Shown here: positions 8,347 through 17,104 of the stretch, piece after piece
How positions within the stretch are numbered: the first letter of the stretch is position 1
Layout of the letters: each line of letters starts with the position of its first letter
Assembly (NCBI RefSeq): GCF_019038435.1
Contig: NZ_JAGPOX010000007.1
Location: 47,867-111,866 of the forward strand
Length of the DNA stretch: 64,000 bases
Origin: Nocardia alni
GTDB taxonomy: Bacteria; Actinomycetota; Actinomycetes; Mycobacteriales; Mycobacteriaceae
Direction of reading: 5' to 3'
Position numbers and translations under genes: made by a program
The notes under the pieces: generated by a model
The model's input: only the letters and a program-made list of their open reading frames with translations
Told to the model about the DNA's origin: nothing
The model's database searches: none

Positions 8347-9063
8347 TCAGCCGAGCCGGCCGCCGCCATCGATGTTCAGCACCGAGCCGGTCATATAGCC
8401 GTTGCCGATCACCATCAACGTCGCCGAGACGATGTCGGCGGGGACGCCGACGCGACCGACCGGCATCCGGGCGACCGCGTCGGCCAGAACCGCGGCTTTC
8501 TCGTCGCCGAGGCGATCGAGTGCCCCGGAATCGACGAGCCCGGGTGCGATCGCGTTGACGCGCAACGGCGCGAGCTCCACGGCGAGGGCCTGCACCAGAA
8601 ACGCCAGACCGCCGTTCACGGTGGCGGTGACCACCGCACCGGGCGTGGGCCGCCAGGCGGCCTGCCCCGAGAAGAAGGTGTACGAACCTCCGGGGCGCAT
8701 CGCCGCCGCGGTAGCGCGGACAAGGCGAATGGGGCCGAGGATCTTCGCATCGACAGCCCGCTCGATCGCGGCGTCCTCGAGCGTCGCCAGGGGACCGGCG
8801 GCATGCATCGAGACCGTCGACACCAGATGATCGATCGCGCCTATCTCGGTGCCCAGCCGGGCGATCGTCTCGGGCAGGCTCAGGTCGACCTGCACAACGT
8901 CCGCCCGCCCCGGCGCCAGATCGGCCACCTCGGCGAGCGCCTCGGCGGACCGCCCGGCAACGACGATCTCGGCGCCCGCCTCCGCCGCCGCGAGCGCGAT
9001 GGCCCGGCCGAGGCGCGAACCGCCACCGATCACTGCCACGCGCTGCCCACTCAGATCGGTCAT
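8347..9063 (-). CDS. Atypical short-chain dehydrogenase/reductase without YxxxK
   Basis: A 238-residue SDR-fold protein. The Rossmann motif GGGSRLGRAIA near residues 12-22 (variant of TGxxxGxG) and the C-terminal TGSVLNIDGG are typical. However, where classical SDRs have YxxxK after the catalytic Ser, this protein reads GQAAWRPTPGAVVTATVNGGLAF, so Tyr and Lys are both absent. The Ser in FFSGQA may remain. It may therefore be a binding or regulatory protein, or use another mechanism. The ATG at 9063 has a strong GGAGG; the longer frame to 9129 has no such site. It is coupled to the MFS gene. Confidence 0.82.
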   Translation of the reverse strand: MTDLSGQRVAVIGGGSRLGRAIALAAAEAGAEIVVAGRSAEALAEVADLAPGRADVVQVDLSLPETIARLGTEIGAIDHLVSTVSMHAAGPLATLEDAAIERAVDAKILGPIRLVRATAAAMRPGGSYTFFSGQAAWRPTPGAVVTATVNGGLAFLVQALAVELAPLRVNAIAPGLVDSGALDRLGDEKAAVLADAVARMPVGRVGVPADIVSATLMVIGNGYMTGSVLNIDGGGRLG

Positions 9064-9079
9064 CGATGACCTCCAGAAC

Positions 9080-9101
9080 ATGAATATTGGTTCTAATTCA
9101 T
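9080..9101. promoter_or_regulatory. Inverted repeat upstream of the SDR gene
   Basis: Arms ATGAAT and ATTCAT are separated by 10 bases. The repeat lies 16 bp upstream of the SDR start in AT-rich DNA that stands out from its surroundings, so it probably overlaps the promoter. It does not resemble the 6884-6905 palindrome, so a different regulator may bind. Confidence 0.4.
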
Positions 9102-9234
9102 TGCGTCCGGAGAAGCGTACCTCGGTCAACCGCGTGTGGGCACGTCGAGAGTTACCGCGTTCGTCGCGCAGGCGGACTCCGTGGTGGACGGTCCTGGATC
9201 CGGCGGAGAGCTGGGGGGCGTCGTCGCGATGGGA

Positions 9235-10608
9235 TTACACGGTGGCGGCGGTGAGGTCCGCGGCCAATTCGGCGACCGTTTCCGCGGCGCAGGTTCGGTT
9301 GTCTCCCACGCCGCCGGTGGCGCCGCGTTTGGCCCAGCCGACGACATATAGTCGGTCGAGCGGTTCCCCGGTGGCGGGTGAGACGATCCTGCCGCGGTGG
9401 TTCGGGACGATGCCGTTGGCGTCCAACGGTATTCCCCGGATCTGGGCGGTGCTGAATCCGGCGGCGCAGATCACCGAGTCGGCGGGGAAGGACCGGCCGG
9501 AATCGGTGATCACCGACAGCTGCTGTGGGCCGAAGGATCGGATATCGGTGACGGCGCGGCCGAACGACAGGACGACCCGCAACCGGTCGACGTCGGTGGG
9601 GTCGGCGGCGGGCAGCGCGGACAGGCCTCGGCCGAGTTCGCCGCCCGATCCGGCATTCGGCTGTGCTCCGGTGCTGTCCACGACCAGTTCCACGGTCTCG
9701 AGGTGGAGAAGTTCGTGGAATGCCGAGAGGGTGAACGCGACACGGTCGGGGCCGGATCGCGACAGGACGGTCACCTCGCGCACCGGTCGCGTCGCTGGCG
9801 GTCGCAGACTCCGCTGGGCTAGGCGGCGCACGACGTCGAGGGCGACGTTGCCGGCGCCGACGATGACGCACCGTGGACCGGATACCGTCGGTGCATTCGC
9901 GTCGGCAGGGCTGCCGGTGAGGATGTCGAGGGCTTGGTGGACTCCGCCGGTCCGCATCATGTCGCCGGTGAGGCCGATGGCGCGGGGCTGGGAGGCGCCG
10001 CACGCCAGGACGACGGCGTCGTATCGCATACGGAGTTCGGCGATCGATACGTCGACGCCGATCTCCGTTCCGCAGACGATCTCGACCCGATCGTCGCCGA
10101 ACGGCAACTCGAACAGCCGGATCATTTCCCGGACACCCTGCTGGTCGGCGGCCACGCCGCGCCGCAGCAGACCGCCGATCCGATCGTCCTTCTCGAAGAC
10201 CGTGACACGGACCGAGCTCGAGCGTTGCAGCAGTTCCCTGACCGTGTAGAGGGCCGCGGGGCCGGAGCCGACGACCGCGATCCGGAATCGGCTGTGCGAG
10301 GTGCCCAGGGGGTTGCCGAAGCGGGCCGGGTGGGTCACCGGGGGCGCGACCGCGGTGCGCTGGTAGTAATCCCGGTTGCGTTGCCGGGACGGGGTTTCGG
10401 TGAGGGTGAGCAGGTGTTCGGGTTTGATCGCCGACGCCGGGCACGCATCCACGCACGCGGTGCAGTCGATACACGAGCGGGGGTCGATGTGCAGGGTCTC
10501 GGCGGCCTCGAAGCCTGGTTCGCCGGGGGTGGGATGGATACAGTTCTGCGGGCACACGCGGACGCAGGACGCGTCTTTACAGCAGTGCCCCAGGATTACG
10601 TGGGTCAC
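9235..10608 (-). CDS. Ferredoxin / ferredoxin-NADP reductase fusion (FprB-like)
   Basis: This 457-residue protein joins a bacterial-type ferredoxin domain (residues about 1-65; CCKDASCVRVCP and CIDCTACVDACP provide Cys for a 3Fe-4S or 4Fe-4S plus a 4Fe-4S cluster) to an adrenodoxin-reductase-like FAD/NAD(P) domain. The latter has VVGSGPAALYTVREL for FAD near residue 111, GAGNVALDVVR for NADPH near residue 250, and GWAKRGATGGVGDNR near the C terminus. It should carry electrons from NADPH through its own FeS clusters to an oxygenase. The AurF-like diiron gene ends only 33 bp upstream on the same strand and is the likely partner. Confidence 0.9.
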   Translation of the reverse strand: MTHVILGHCCKDASCVRVCPQNCIHPTPGEPGFEAAETLHIDPRSCIDCTACVDACPASAIKPEHLLTLTETPSRQRNRDYYQRTAVAPPVTHPARFGNPLGTSHSRFRIAVVGSGPAALYTVRELLQRSSSVRVTVFEKDDRIGGLLRRGVAADQQGVREMIRLFELPFGDDRVEIVCGTEIGVDVSIAELRMRYDAVVLACGASQPRAIGLTGDMMRTGGVHQALDILTGSPADANAPTVSGPRCVIVGAGNVALDVVRRLAQRSLRPPATRPVREVTVLSRSGPDRVAFTLSAFHELLHLETVELVVDSTGAQPNAGSGGELGRGLSALPAADPTDVDRLRVVLSFGRAVTDIRSFGPQQLSVITDSGRSFPADSVICAAGFSTAQIRGIPLDANGIVPNHRGRIVSPATGEPLDRLYVVGWAKRGATGGVGDNRTCAAETVAELAADLTAATV

Positions 10609-10641
10609 GATCGCTCACATCATCGGGTGCGGTACACGGCG

Positions 10642-11529
10642 TCACAGCAGGTTGGATTGGCGGTATATCCAGCGTGCGCCGCGGTTGAGCAGGCCCTCGC
10701 GGTTGAGGAATTCGATGAAGTTCGCGGCGGCGGTGCGGAACATCATGCGGTGGTGTTCATTGCCGTCGATCTCGATTCTCACTATCTCCCAGTCCAAGCC
10801 GAGTCCGGTGTAGACGTCGCGGTTGATCAGGCTTTTGGCGATGATGTGGGTGCCCAGCGCGATGACCATCGTGCTGATGTATCGGCGAACCCGCGAGACT
10901 CGGGTGAGGCGATCGCGGATTTTGCTGCGTGCGAACACCATATGCCGCGACTCCTCCACGACGTGGATGTAGGCGGTGCGGCGGATGGGTGCGGCGACCG
11001 AATCGGTGGCCATCCAGTCGCGTTGCATGACGTCGAAGATCTCCTCGCCGGCGAGGATGATTCCGTGCGCGACCTCGTCCCAGGCAAAGGACCGAAACAA
11101 CCAGCCGAGCAGGATCTGCAGCCGGCCGCGGCGGTGGAAATTCGAGCCGATGCTGTCGATGGCGTTGACGAACATCAGTGAGTGCAGGTTCTCGTCCGCG
11201 CACTCGTTGAGCAGGAATCGGACGTCCGGCCGTGCCGGGTCGGCGCTGTGGTTGCGGCGTAGCAGTGCCACCTGCAGCCCCAGTTCCAGCCAGATGCCGA
11301 CACCCAGGAATTGGGCCACCTCGGTGCGGGTCAGCCGCACTCGTTCGGATTCCGTCATCCTGTTCCAGGTGGGTGTGCCGTACAGCGGCGACCATTCCGG
11401 CGTCATTCCGTGAAATCTGTCCTCGTCCGATCCGGTCTCGTAAACCAGGCTATTTCTCGGATCGAAGGAAAGCCGGTTGGCCGAATCGAGCAGCGACGTG
11501 AATAAATCACTGTCTCCGGAAGCCGTCAT
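10642..11529 (-). CDS. AurF-family diiron N-oxygenase-like protein
   Basis: A 295-residue protein of the p-aminobenzoate N-oxygenase (AurF) diiron family, which oxidises aryl-amines or related substrates. Ligand-like motifs are NECADENLHSLMF (E..E..H) and HVVEESRHMVF (EExxH), with further Glu in WDEVAHGIILAGEE, together enough for a two-iron site. No signal peptide is seen. The ATG at 11529 is chosen because AGGAGG lies 7 bases upstream; an in-frame GTG two codons earlier overlaps that site. The downstream ferredoxin-reductase fusion suggests a self-contained electron chain. The substrate is not evident: no PKS or NRPS genes are nearby. Confidence 0.85.
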   Translation of the reverse strand: MTASGDSDLFTSLLDSANRLSFDPRNSLVYETGSDEDRFHGMTPEWSPLYGTPTWNRMTESERVRLTRTEVAQFLGVGIWLELGLQVALLRRNHSADPARPDVRFLLNECADENLHSLMFVNAIDSIGSNFHRRGRLQILLGWLFRSFAWDEVAHGIILAGEEIFDVMQRDWMATDSVAAPIRRTAYIHVVEESRHMVFARSKIRDRLTRVSRVRRYISTMVIALGTHIIAKSLINRDVYTGLGLDWEIVRIEIDGNEHHRMMFRTAAANFIEFLNREGLLNRGARWIYRQSNLL

Positions 11530-11864
11530 GCCCACTCCTCCTCATCTCGGGCCCGTACCCAAATCCGCAGAGATAGCGATCTAATAACTGCGGGGGCTTC
11601 GTCGGGAGGCCCGCCGGGCGCTCCAGCCCTGCATTTCATATGATAACAGTACGGCACTCCCGTGCACTCTCACAGACGTTTGTGACTTCGTCCATGTACA
11701 TTGCGAATACACCCCGCCGCACTCACAATCGCCGTCACCGAAATTTGTGATCACAGCCTGGACACGAGATCTTCTCGTGATCCGCGCGAACTTTTTCTTC
11801 CCTGCGGGCTGTCGGAGCACATGGATCACCGCCATCACCTCGAAGGTTTCGACGCCCCCGGGCT
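11530..11864. other. Intergenic region with TGTGA-type palindromes
   Basis: No gene is supported here. Two CRP-like inverted repeats occur: TCACA-N6-TGTGA at 11670-11685 and the compact TGTGATCACA at 11746-11755. Both are AT-richer than their surroundings and lie 140-225 bp upstream of the AurF-like gene. They could bind a Crp/Fnr-type regulator controlling that gene. Confidence 0.35.
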
Positions 11865-12335
11865 TCAGCCGTACAGCTCGCCCAGCCCGATCAGGGCGAC
11901 ATCGCTTCTGTCGTCGGCGCCGAGTTCCTCGGTGAATCCCGTGCCCGAATAGCAGGCCAACGTGGTGTCGCGTGTATCGAACCCCTTGGCCGTGAGCAAC
12001 TCCCGGGCTCGTCCCAGCCGGTGGACGTGACCGTGCCCAGCCACAGGATCTTGCGGGGAGCCCCCGGATACCTGCGCGGTCATCACCACGATCGTGGATG
12101 TCGGATTCCTCCGCAGCAAATATCGCGCCTCGCGGAACAGCGGCGACTGTCTGTTCAGGACGGTCCGCACCACCCAGTCGTCGAAATCCCCGAAATCGGC
12201 GGAGGTGTCGCCGCGAATGAACTCTTCCCGGTACGCCGGAGTGCCGCCGAGGATCATGTGCACCCACAAAGCCAGCCGCGGATCCGCGATGCCGGGCAAT
12301 GCGGAAGTATATTTCACTGAAGTGTACTTCCGCAT
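11865..12335 (-). pseudogene. Internally deleted AAA ATPase (DUF234-type) remnant
   Basis: The 156-codon frame contains two blocks typical of actinobacterial AAA/DUF234 ATPases. The first is ALPGIADPRLALW followed by ILGGTPAYREE and FDDWVVRTVLN. The second, at the C terminus, is HVHRLGRARELLTAKGFDTRD followed by LACYSGTGFTEEL. In full-length relatives about 200 residues (rest of the ATPase plus the DUF234 core) lie between these blocks, and an N-terminal P-loop domain precedes them; both are missing. The join falls near TAQVSGGSPQDP. The 5' end runs into the palindrome at 12292-12342. It is best read as a decayed gene, although the frame remains open. Confidence 0.6.
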
Positions 12336-12342
12336 TGCCCGG
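12292..12342. repeat. 51-bp palindromic element
   Basis: Exact 18-bp arms, CCGGGCAATGCGGAAGTA and its reverse complement, flank a 15-bp centre (TATTTCACTGAAGTG) that is itself largely self-complementary. The palindrome straddles the 5' end of the ATPase remnant. Inverted duplication of coding sequence or a small mobile palindromic repeat would both explain it. Confidence 0.7.
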
Positions 12343-12548
12343 GGCGGCGAACGGCACGTTGGATTCGGCGAGGATCACCACCGCGACGGTCGAGCGCGCC
12401 CTCGACGGCGGGCACCGCCGGGGCGAACCCACCGAACAGGCCGAACGCCTGGGCCGACCTTCCGGCCGCCGCGGGTGCTCGGAGGTCGCGCTAGCGTGGG
12501 AACAGTCGATGCAGCGATTGTTGATGCACTCATGGTGAGGAGTTCGCG

Positions 12549-13016
12549 GTGACCGTCTTCCGGCTTCGGGTGAACGGCGAACCGGCCGAAGTGGACACCG
12601 AACCGGACGCGCCGTTGCTGACGGTGTTGCGTAACCATCTCGGGTTGAAGGCGGCGAAGTTCGGCTGCGGAATGTCGTTGTGCGGGGCGTGCACGGTGTG
12701 GGTCGAGGGGCGGCCGACATACTCGTGCGACGTGCCGGTGGAAACCCTGGGCGATCACGAGATCCGCACTCTGGAATCCCTGGGCACAGCCACGGAACCG
12801 CATCCGTTGCAGCAGGCATTCCTGGACGAGCAAGCGGGGCAGTGCGGCTACTGCCTGCCCGGGATCATCATGCGCGCGGCCGCGTTCCTGCGCGACCACC
12901 CGGCCCCGAGCCGCGCCGAGGTCGCGCGGGCCTTGGAGCCGAACCTGTGCCGGTGCGGTAGTCATCAGCGCATCATCGACGCGGTACTGCGGGCGGGGCA
13001 GGAGGCGCGGCGATGA
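12549..13016 (+). CDS. Molybdenum hydroxylase [2Fe-2S] small subunit (IorA/CoxS-like)
   Basis: This 155-residue protein carries two [2Fe-2S] clusters and passes electrons out of a molybdopterin hydroxylase. The N-terminal plant-type ferredoxin domain has GCGMSLCGACTVWVEG and the fourth Cys in TYSC; the C-terminal helical domain has QCGYCLPG and LCRCG. It starts at GTG 12549 with GAGGAG about 8 bases upstream and overlaps the large-subunit gene by ATGA. The reaction is hydroxylation of an N-heterocycle, aldehyde or similar carbon with water as oxygen donor. No FAD (CoxM-type) subunit follows. Confidence 0.92.
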   Translation: MTVFRLRVNGEPAEVDTEPDAPLLTVLRNHLGLKAAKFGCGMSLCGACTVWVEGRPTYSCDVPVETLGDHEIRTLESLGTATEPHPLQQAFLDEQAGQCGYCLPGIIMRAAAFLRDHPAPSRAEVARALEPNLCRCGSHQRIIDAVLRAGQEARR

Positions 13017-15091
13017 TCAGATCTCCGAGCCTCGTCGCGAACCCGCTGATCTCCACCTGGCTGAGGTTCGCCGAGGACGGCACGGTCGTCCTGCGGGTCG
13101 GGAAAGTCGAACTGGGCCAGGGCATCCACACCGCACTCACGCAGATCGCGGTCGAGGAACTGGGCGTGGCGCCGGGCAGGCTCGTGCTGGCAGCACCGTC
13201 GACCGAGTCCTCGCCGGACGAGGGTTTCACCGCGGGCAGCCAATCGACCCAGATCTCCGGCGCCGCCGTCCAGTCGGTCTGCGCGGCCGCTCGTGGTCTG
13301 TTCACCGCGGCCGCGGCACGGCGGTCCGGCGTTCCGGCCGCCTCGCTGACCGTCGTCGACGGGGAGTTCCGCACGCCCGGCGGTGAGATCGTGGGTTCCT
13401 ACGGCTCGCTCGCCGGCGAGGTGGAGTTGGGTGTCGAGGCCCCGGAGCTGCCGCCACGGGATGGACCCGCGCAACCCGACCTGCGGCGGATTGATCTGCC
13501 CGACAAGGTCTTCGGGCGGCCCCGGTTCATCCAGGACCTCGACCTGCCGGGCATGCTGCACGCCCGCGTGATCCGCCCGCCGCTGCTGCGCGCGTCCCTG
13601 CACAGCCTCCCGGACGGCCTGCCTGCGTCGATCACGCTGATCCAGGACGGCGACTTCCTGGCGATTCTGGCCGAACGCGAGGAACTCGCCGCCGCGGCGG
13701 CGGAGCGTCTGTCGCGATCGGTGCGCTGGGAACCTCGGGACGACATGCCCGATGAGTCCAAGCACGATGCCTGGCTGCGCATGCAGCCCTGCGAGACCTC
13801 GGTCCTGTTGCGCCGGGAGGGTGCGCGGGGGACCGGCATACAGATCCGGGCCGACTACTCCCGCGCGATGATCGCGCACGCCAGCATCGCGACCAGCTGT
13901 GCGCTGGCCCGGTTCGACGGGCGGCGCCTGGAGGTGTGGAGTCACAGCCAGGGTATCTTCCCGCTGCGCGCCGCGATCGCGGACGCACTCGGTATGGCGC
14001 AGTCCGACGTCGTGGTCCACCACGTCGAAGGCGCCGGTTGCTACGGCCACAATCCCGCCGACGACGTGGCCTTCGACGCCGCGCTCCTCGCGCTGCGCAC
14101 AGATGGACGCCCGGTGCGGGTGCTGTGGGATCGCGCGGCGGAGCTGGGCTCGGCGCCGCTCGCCTCGGCGATGTCCGCGGACCTGTCCGCGGAACTCGGT
14201 TCCGATGGCAGCGTGCGGAATTGGACGTACGACGTGTGGAGCAACGGCTACAACGGACGCCCCGGCTACGCCGGAAACCCGGGTCTGCTCGCCAACGGCT
14301 ACCGCGCGGGCGGGCAGGATCTGCCGCCGTCGGTGGATCCGCCTGCCGAGGCGGGGCTGGGCAGCGGTCGTAACGCCGTGCCGCCCTATTCTTTCGAATC
14401 GGCTCGCGTGACAACGCATCGGGTGCTGTCGATGCCCATCCGCACCTCGGCGATCCGTTCGCTGGGCGCTCATTTCAACGTCTTCGCCGTCGAGTCCTTC
14501 ATGGACGAGCTGGCGGCGCGAGCGGGCGCCGACCCGCTGGAGTTCCGGCGCTCGAAGCTCGAGGACGAGCGTGCCCGCGCGGTACTGTCCGCCGCGGCGC
14601 GCGAAGCGGGCTGGGACCGGCGTGCGGAGACCGCCGAGGACGCCGGGCTCGGGCTCGGTTACGCGAGATACAAGAACCGGGGCGCGTATTGCGCGGTGGT
14701 CGCGGAGGTGGAGGCTGCCGAGGAGGTTCGGGTGCGCCGGATCGTCGTGGCGGTCGATGTGGGCCGGGTGGTGAACCTCGACGGCGTGCGCAACCAGATC
14801 GAGGGCGGTGCCATCCAAGCGGTCAGCTGGACGCTGAAGGAACAGGTGCGGTTCGGCCACGATGGGATCACCAGCGTGGACTGGGAAAGCTACCCCGTGC
14901 TGCGGTTCCCCGAGGTCCCCCGGGTCGATGTCCTCGTGCTGGACCGCCCGGATCAACCCAGCCTCGGCGCCGGCGAGTGCGTTGCCGGACCGGCCGCGGG
15001 AGCGATCGCGAACGGTGTCTTCGCCGCGATCGGGCTGCGGGTGCGCACTCTGCCTCTGACACCGCAGAACGTGGTTCGGGCCATCGGCTGA
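13013..15091 (+). CDS. Molybdopterin-binding large subunit (IorB/nicotinate dehydrogenase-like)
   Basis: A 692-residue catalytic subunit of the xanthine-oxidase superfamily, closest in layout to isoquinoline 1-oxidoreductase beta subunits: it starts directly at the Mo-binding repeats rather than with the usual aldehyde-oxidase N-terminal hammerhead domain. Recognisable elements are VGKVELGQGIHTALTQIAVEEL, EGFTAGSQSTQISG and the C-terminal LGAGECVAGPAAGAIANGVFAAIG, where the Glu of GAGE is the expected catalytic base. The start overlaps the small subunit stop. IorAB-type enzymes can work as two-subunit enzymes with external acceptors, which fits the absence of FAD or cytochrome subunits. The substrate is unknown. 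Confidence 0.88.
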   Translation: MIRSPSLVANPLISTWLRFAEDGTVVLRVGKVELGQGIHTALTQIAVEELGVAPGRLVLAAPSTESSPDEGFTAGSQSTQISGAAVQSVCAAARGLFTAAAARRSGVPAASLTVVDGEFRTPGGEIVGSYGSLAGEVELGVEAPELPPRDGPAQPDLRRIDLPDKVFGRPRFIQDLDLPGMLHARVIRPPLLRASLHSLPDGLPASITLIQDGDFLAILAEREELAAAAAERLSRSVRWEPRDDMPDESKHDAWLRMQPCETSVLLRREGARGTGIQIRADYSRAMIAHASIATSCALARFDGRRLEVWSHSQGIFPLRAAIADALGMAQSDVVVHHVEGAGCYGHNPADDVAFDAALLALRTDGRPVRVLWDRAAELGSAPLASAMSADLSAELGSDGSVRNWTYDVWSNGYNGRPGYAGNPGLLANGYRAGGQDLPPSVDPPAEAGLGSGRNAVPPYSFESARVTTHRVLSMPIRTSAIRSLGAHFNVFAVESFMDELAARAGADPLEFRRSKLEDERARAVLSAAAREAGWDRRAETAEDAGLGLGYARYKNRGAYCAVVAEVEAAEEVRVRRIVVAVDVGRVVNLDGVRNQIEGGAIQAVSWTLKEQVRFGHDGITSVDWESYPVLRFPEVPRVDVLVLDRPDQPSLGAGECVAGPAAGAIANGVFAAIGLRVRTLPLTPQNVVRAIG

Positions 15092-15234
15092 ACCGGTTCT
15101 CGCCGTGGCTCCGCCGCGACGAAGTCGTCGAAACGGCCGTGGTCGATGTTCGGATGACGCCAACCTGATGGCCGTGTTCGCCGAGTGTTGTTCAGTGGCA
15201 AGGTGTCACCGCCATCGAGGCTGGGCTAACCTGC

Positions 15235-15260
15235 ACAGTAACAGTGTTTCAGTGTACAGT
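15235..15260 (+). promoter_or_regulatory. ACAGT-repeat operator-like sequence before the desaturase
   Basis: ACAGTAACAGTG is followed by TTTC and AGTGTACAGT: four ACAGT/AGTG words in 26 bp, partly as direct and partly as inverted repeats. It lies about 45-70 bp upstream of the desaturase start. TetR-family repressors of fatty-acid desaturases bind such AT-richer repeats, but no regulator gene is adjacent here. Confidence 0.4.
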
Positions 15261-15304
15261 TGTGCACGGAAAGATGAATGCACTCTCGATATCCAGGAGG
15301 CCGG

Positions 15305-16555
15305 GTGGCCATCACCGACATCGACATCTACTCGCATCTGACCGCAGCAGACATCGAGGCTCTCGGGGCCGAACTCGATGCCATTCGCCGCGATATCGAG
15401 GAGTCGCGCGGCGAGCGGGACGCCCGGTACATCCGGCGCGCCATCGCCCTGCATCGCGCACTGGCCGTCGGCGGCAGAGTCGCGCTGACGTTCAGCAACC
15501 GCAGGGGCGCGTGGCTCGCGGGCACCGCGTTGCTCTCGCTGGCCAAGATCATCGAAAATATGGAGCTCGGCCACAATGTGATGCACGGGCAGTGGGACTG
15601 GATGAACGATCCGGAGATCCATTCGTCCTCGTGGGAGTGGGACACCACCTGCCCCAGTGTGGGGTGGAAGCACTCGCACAACTTCGTGCATCACAAATAC
15701 ACCAATATCGTCGGGATGGACGACGATGTCGGCTACGGCATCCTGCGCGTCACGCGTGACCAGCCGTGGCAGTGGTGGAATATCGGCAACCCCGTGTTCA
15801 ACCTGATTCTCGGGACCTTTTTCGAATGGGGCGTGGCACTGCACCACCTCGAGGTGGAGAAGCTGCGCAGCGGCGAGAAGGCATGGCGGCAGGCGTTCGG
15901 AGATCTGCGCGTCATCGGAACCAAGGTCGGCAAGCAGGCGGCCAAGGATTACCTGATCTTCCCGGCGCTGGCCGGACGGAATTGGAAGACGACGCTGACG
16001 GCCGACGCCACCGCCAACATCGTGCGCAACTACTGGGCGTACATGGTGATCTTCTGCGGTCACTTTCCCGACGGCGCGGAGAAATTCACCGTCGCCGAGT
16101 TCGAGTCCGAGGATCAGCCGCGCTGGTATCTGCGCCAGATGCTCGGATCCGCCAACTTCCGGGCCGGACCGCTGATGCGTTTCATGAGCGGCAACCTCAG
16201 CCACCAGATCGAGCACCATCTGTTCCCCGACCTGCCGAGCAACCGCTACGAGGAGATCGGCGTGCGGGTCCGGGAACTGTGCGACAAATACGATCTGCCC
16301 TACACGACCGGTTCTATCGGCGGCCAGTATCTCCAGTCGTTCCGGACGATCGCCAAGCTCGCACTGCCGAACGCGTTACTGCGTGCGACCTCCGACGACG
16401 CACCGGAAACGTCATCGGAACTGCGATTCGCCATCCGGGAGGGCATGCAGGCGCACTTCGGCATCGATCCCGCAACCGGCAAGCGCCGTGGATTGCGAAC
16501 CGCCTTGCGCGAGTTGAAGAATGCTCGGGTGCGATCCGCCTCGGTAGTGGCTTGA
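15305..16555 (+). CDS. Membrane fatty acid desaturase (DesA3-like acyl-CoA delta-9 desaturase)
   Basis: A 416-residue integral-membrane diiron desaturase. The three His boxes are present: HNVMH, HSHNFVHH and HQIEHH, along with hydrophobic spans between them. Overall sequence pattern and length match mycobacterial DesA3, the stearoyl-CoA 9-desaturase that makes oleic acid for membrane lipids. The GTG at 15305 follows AGGAGG by 4 bases; an in-frame ATG at 15278 is an alternative. The oxidoreductase that normally donates electrons to DesA3 (Rv3230c-like) is not next to it, so it must be encoded elsewhere. ACAGT repeats upstream suggest repression by a lipid-responsive regulator. Confidence 0.9.
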   Translation: MAITDIDIYSHLTAADIEALGAELDAIRRDIEESRGERDARYIRRAIALHRALAVGGRVALTFSNRRGAWLAGTALLSLAKIIENMELGHNVMHGQWDWMNDPEIHSSSWEWDTTCPSVGWKHSHNFVHHKYTNIVGMDDDVGYGILRVTRDQPWQWWNIGNPVFNLILGTFFEWGVALHHLEVEKLRSGEKAWRQAFGDLRVIGTKVGKQAAKDYLIFPALAGRNWKTTLTADATANIVRNYWAYMVIFCGHFPDGAEKFTVAEFESEDQPRWYLRQMLGSANFRAGPLMRFMSGNLSHQIEHHLFPDLPSNRYEEIGVRVRELCDKYDLPYTTGSIGGQYLQSFRTIAKLALPNALLRATSDDAPETSSELRFAIREGMQAHFGIDPATGKRRGLRTALRELKNARVRSASVVA

Positions 16556-16638
16556 ATCCTGCTATCGTTCCGGATTGGTGAGGGTTCCGTGGCATCGTTC
16601 GACATGCCCTCGGCGGCCCCGGGGGTCGGGAAGGTCAG

Positions 16639-16998
16639 GTGGGGAACTTGATTCGAAATACTCTATTCACCCCGAGGCGTGTGGCGGCGGTTGCGGCGCT
16701 GCCGTTGGTCGCGGCGGCCGCGTTCGCCGGAGTCGCCTCCGCGGACACCGGTCGGCCCGCTACGCCCGTCGCCGGTATTCCGCTGGAGAAGGACACCGCT
16801 ACGAACCCCAAGGCACGGTTCCCGGACCCGGTGTTGAACGGCGCGTCGCTGGGCGGCTCCGTCGGTTCGGCGGTCGGTTCCGCCGTCGGTTTGGCGACGG
16901 GCTCGGTGACCGGTTCCGCCGGGTCCATCATCGGCACCGTGATCGGCGCTATCGTGGGTGCCACGAACCCGAAAGTGGTTCCGCAGGTTCTACCCTGA
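16639..16998 (+). CDS. Small secreted Gly-rich protein
   Basis: This 119-residue protein has a signal peptide (positive N terminus, hydrophobic core VAALPLVAAAAFAGVASA, cleavage near residue 35). The C-terminal half is Gly/Ser/Ala/Val-rich, with repeated GSVGSAVGSAVG and a hydrophobic stretch, IIGTVIGAIVGA, resembling glycine-zipper sequences that pack in membranes. It starts at GTG 16639, or at TTG 16648. Such small secreted proteins are common in Nocardia and Rhodococcus, but no function is assigned. It has no clear operon link: the desaturase ends 83 bp upstream and the methyltransferase begins 106 bp downstream. Confidence 0.65.
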   Translation: MGNLIRNTLFTPRRVAAVAALPLVAAAAFAGVASADTGRPATPVAGIPLEKDTATNPKARFPDPVLNGASLGGSVGSAVGSAVGLATGSVTGSAGSIIGTVIGAIVGATNPKVVPQVLP

Positions 16999-17104
16999 CC
17001 TTGCGACCCCGCGGTATCGCTGCCGTTCACCGGCTCGATACCGCGATCGGTCCACGTCGCTTCGAGCGCGGCACCCTGTGCCCCGAGAAGGAGAAGGACT
17101 GATA

